Positions 6,206 through 7,128 of a DNA stretch of 7,128 nt are shown in pieces. The translations under genes were made by a program, and so were the position numbers. The notes under the pieces are model-generated. The model was not told where the DNA came from. It was given only the letters and a program-made list of their open reading frames with translations, and ran no database searches. How positions within the stretch are numbered: position 1 is the first letter of the stretch; each line of letters begins with the position of its first letter. The DNA lies in contig JAIDJS010000171.1 of the NCBI GenBank assembly GCA_029052085.1, positions 1-7,128 of the forward strand. The letters run 5' to 3'. This DNA is from Eubacterium sp. GTDB lineage: Bacteria; Bacillota; Clostridia; Oscillospirales; Acutalibacteraceae.

Positions 6206-7128
6206 TCATTCTCCTTCATATGATTTAATCATAGATTTCAAATCTTCTGTTGAAATATTTATATCTGAATCATTGCTGCAAACAGCAAGATAAATATAAC
6301 CTGAATCGTTCATTATCTCCGTATAATCAGAATACTGCTCTTTCTTCTCATCATACAGCGATTTTAAAAGCGCTGTAATTGTAAACGAAGCCTTTTTATT
6401 TTTATCGCTTACAGTTAAAGAACTGTTTTTCGTATCGTAAGAGATGATAACATCATCAAAAAATTCATCCGGAATAATAATCTGGTAATTATCCTTTTCT
6501 ACGGCAACAGAATAGCAATCATGATATAAAGCATCCTCACTGTAATATCGCCAATCAACTGCCTTCGTTTGAGCAGGAAGACCTTTTTTATCAGCATCAA
6601 GCGGAATGTTTATTCGGCCCTTTTCACCGATATTCTGAGAATACAATTTAACATTTCTTGTTGTTTCCTTTGTAACACCCGTTGAATAATTATAAAACGG
6701 AGAAATAATTGTATCATAATAATCAGACCAAAGTACAATTTCCGTAAGCATCTGAGAGCCGTTTGATTTTGCTGCATCAGCATAGATACAGGCTCTGCCG
6801 TTCACCTCTTCGGATTTTATGCTTTTGTAGGAGCTTATATGTCCGTCAAGCTTTGTACTGCCAAGTGATTCCGGTATTTTATTTTTATAAGAATACAGCA
6901 CAGCCTTTGCCGATATTGCATCGCCGCTGTCTACTGTAAAAATCAAAAGTTCTTCAAGCTTGTCCCCATTCACATCGGCAGCAATATAATCATTCATTAT
7001 AATCGGTTTGCCAATGTTATAAAGAGAAATACCGCTTTCATTATCATTTCTGCCATAAACAGTAAGATAATGACTTGTTGAGGTATTGAAAGCATCCCAT
7101 AATACTACAAATTCAAGAATTCCATCTC
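6206..7128 (-). CDS. C-terminal part of a protein with FG-GAP/VCBS-like repeats (cut by the right edge)
   Basis: The reading frame is open to the right edge with no start that can be trusted, so the 5' part is missing. 306 complete codons are visible, counted from 7126. I do not recognise a named family. Near the visible start, DGILEFVVLWD (1-11) and DVNGDKLEELLIF (51-63) resemble calcium-loop repeats of FG-GAP/VCBS proteins, with Asp51, Asn53, Asp55 and Glu58 or Glu59 as possible ligands; TEIVLWSD (128-135) echoes the first VLWD. Such repeats build beta-propeller-like domains that are normally outside the cell. No membrane segment is visible, and any signal or lipobox would lie in the missing part. 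The tail (about 240-306) is charged and ends SYEGE. The TGA stop lies only 2 bases before the preferred regulator start and overlaps an alternative ATG, so co-expression with the two-component pair is likely. An accessory role in sensing is conjecture. Confidence 0.8.
   Translation of the reverse strand, partial: DGILEFVVLWDAFNTSTSHYLTVYGRNDNESGISLYNIGKPIIMNDYIAADVNGDKLEELLIFTVDSGDAISAKAVLYSYKNKIPESLGSTKLDGHISSYKSIKSEEVNGRACIYADAAKSNGSQMLTEIVLWSDYYDTIISPFYNYSTGVTKETTRNVKLYSQNIGEKGRINIPLDADKKGLPAQTKAVDWRYYSEDALYHDCYSVAVEKDNYQIIIPDEFFDDVIISYDTKNSSLTVSDKNKKASFTITALLKSLYDEKKEQYSDYTEIMNDSGYIYLAVCSNDSDINISTEDLKSMIKSYEGE
6211..6216 (-). promoter_or_regulatory. Ribosome binding site of the response regulator, inside the preceding gene
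   Basis: AAGGAG on the minus strand is read as part of the last codons (YEGE) of the upstream repeat protein. Its 7-base spacing selects the ATG at 6201-6203 over the one at 6207-6209. Confidence 0.8.

Noticed and set aside
1..7128. Mobile elements, CRISPR arrays, tRNA/rRNA genes or a defence cluster
   Set aside because: I saw no transposase or integrase motifs, spaced direct repeats, cloverleaf-like segments or defence-type domains; the whole window is accounted for by a compact operon of mostly conserved genes.

Overview
The window looks like a chromosomal segment of a low-GC, Gram-positive-type anaerobe of the Bacillota. The class is probably Clostridia, and the gene set resembles that of Oscillospiraceae/Ruminococcaceae relatives. 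The reasons are AT-rich codons, strong AAGGAG/GAGGT-type ribosome sites, mixed ATG/GTG/TTG starts, a YqhQ-type DUF1385 protein, and an M50 protease directly before scpA-scpB. The taxonomic guess is an inference from gene content, not from a search.

Every gene supported here lies on the minus strand, so the window is read from right to left. In transcription order it holds: the 3' part of a protein with FG-GAP/VCBS-like repeats (cut by the right edge); an OmpR/PhoB-family response regulator; a membrane sensor histidine kinase; a DUF1385 (YqhQ) membrane protein; PrmC, the release-factor glutamine methyltransferase; a small site-2-protease-type M50 membrane peptidase; ScpA; ScpB; and the first 31 codons of a membrane-anchored protein, possibly DUF2953, cut by the left edge.

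The spacing is very tight. Neighbours overlap by 3-8 bases or are separated by 6-22 bases, and no stretch without a gene is longer than 22 bases. There is no room for a conventional intergenic promoter or terminator, so the block reads as one polycistronic unit that starts beyond base 7128 and continues past base 1. Several ribosome sites sit inside the last codons of the preceding gene, which suggests translational coupling.

Functionally the block joins an envelope-facing signalling module (repeat protein, response regulator, kinase) to housekeeping genes for translation termination (PrmC) and chromosome condensation (ScpA/ScpB, the non-SMC condensin subunits), with two membrane proteins of unclear role (DUF1385 and M50) between them. 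From memory, Bacillus subtilis also has a PhoB-type two-component pair (ResDE) a few genes from scpAB, so the association may be ancient rather than new.

I found no mobile element, CRISPR array, RNA gene or defence system. The most unusual items are a perfect 20-bp palindrome inside the kinase gene, the overlap between the repeat protein and the regulator, and the poorly understood DUF1385/M50 pair.
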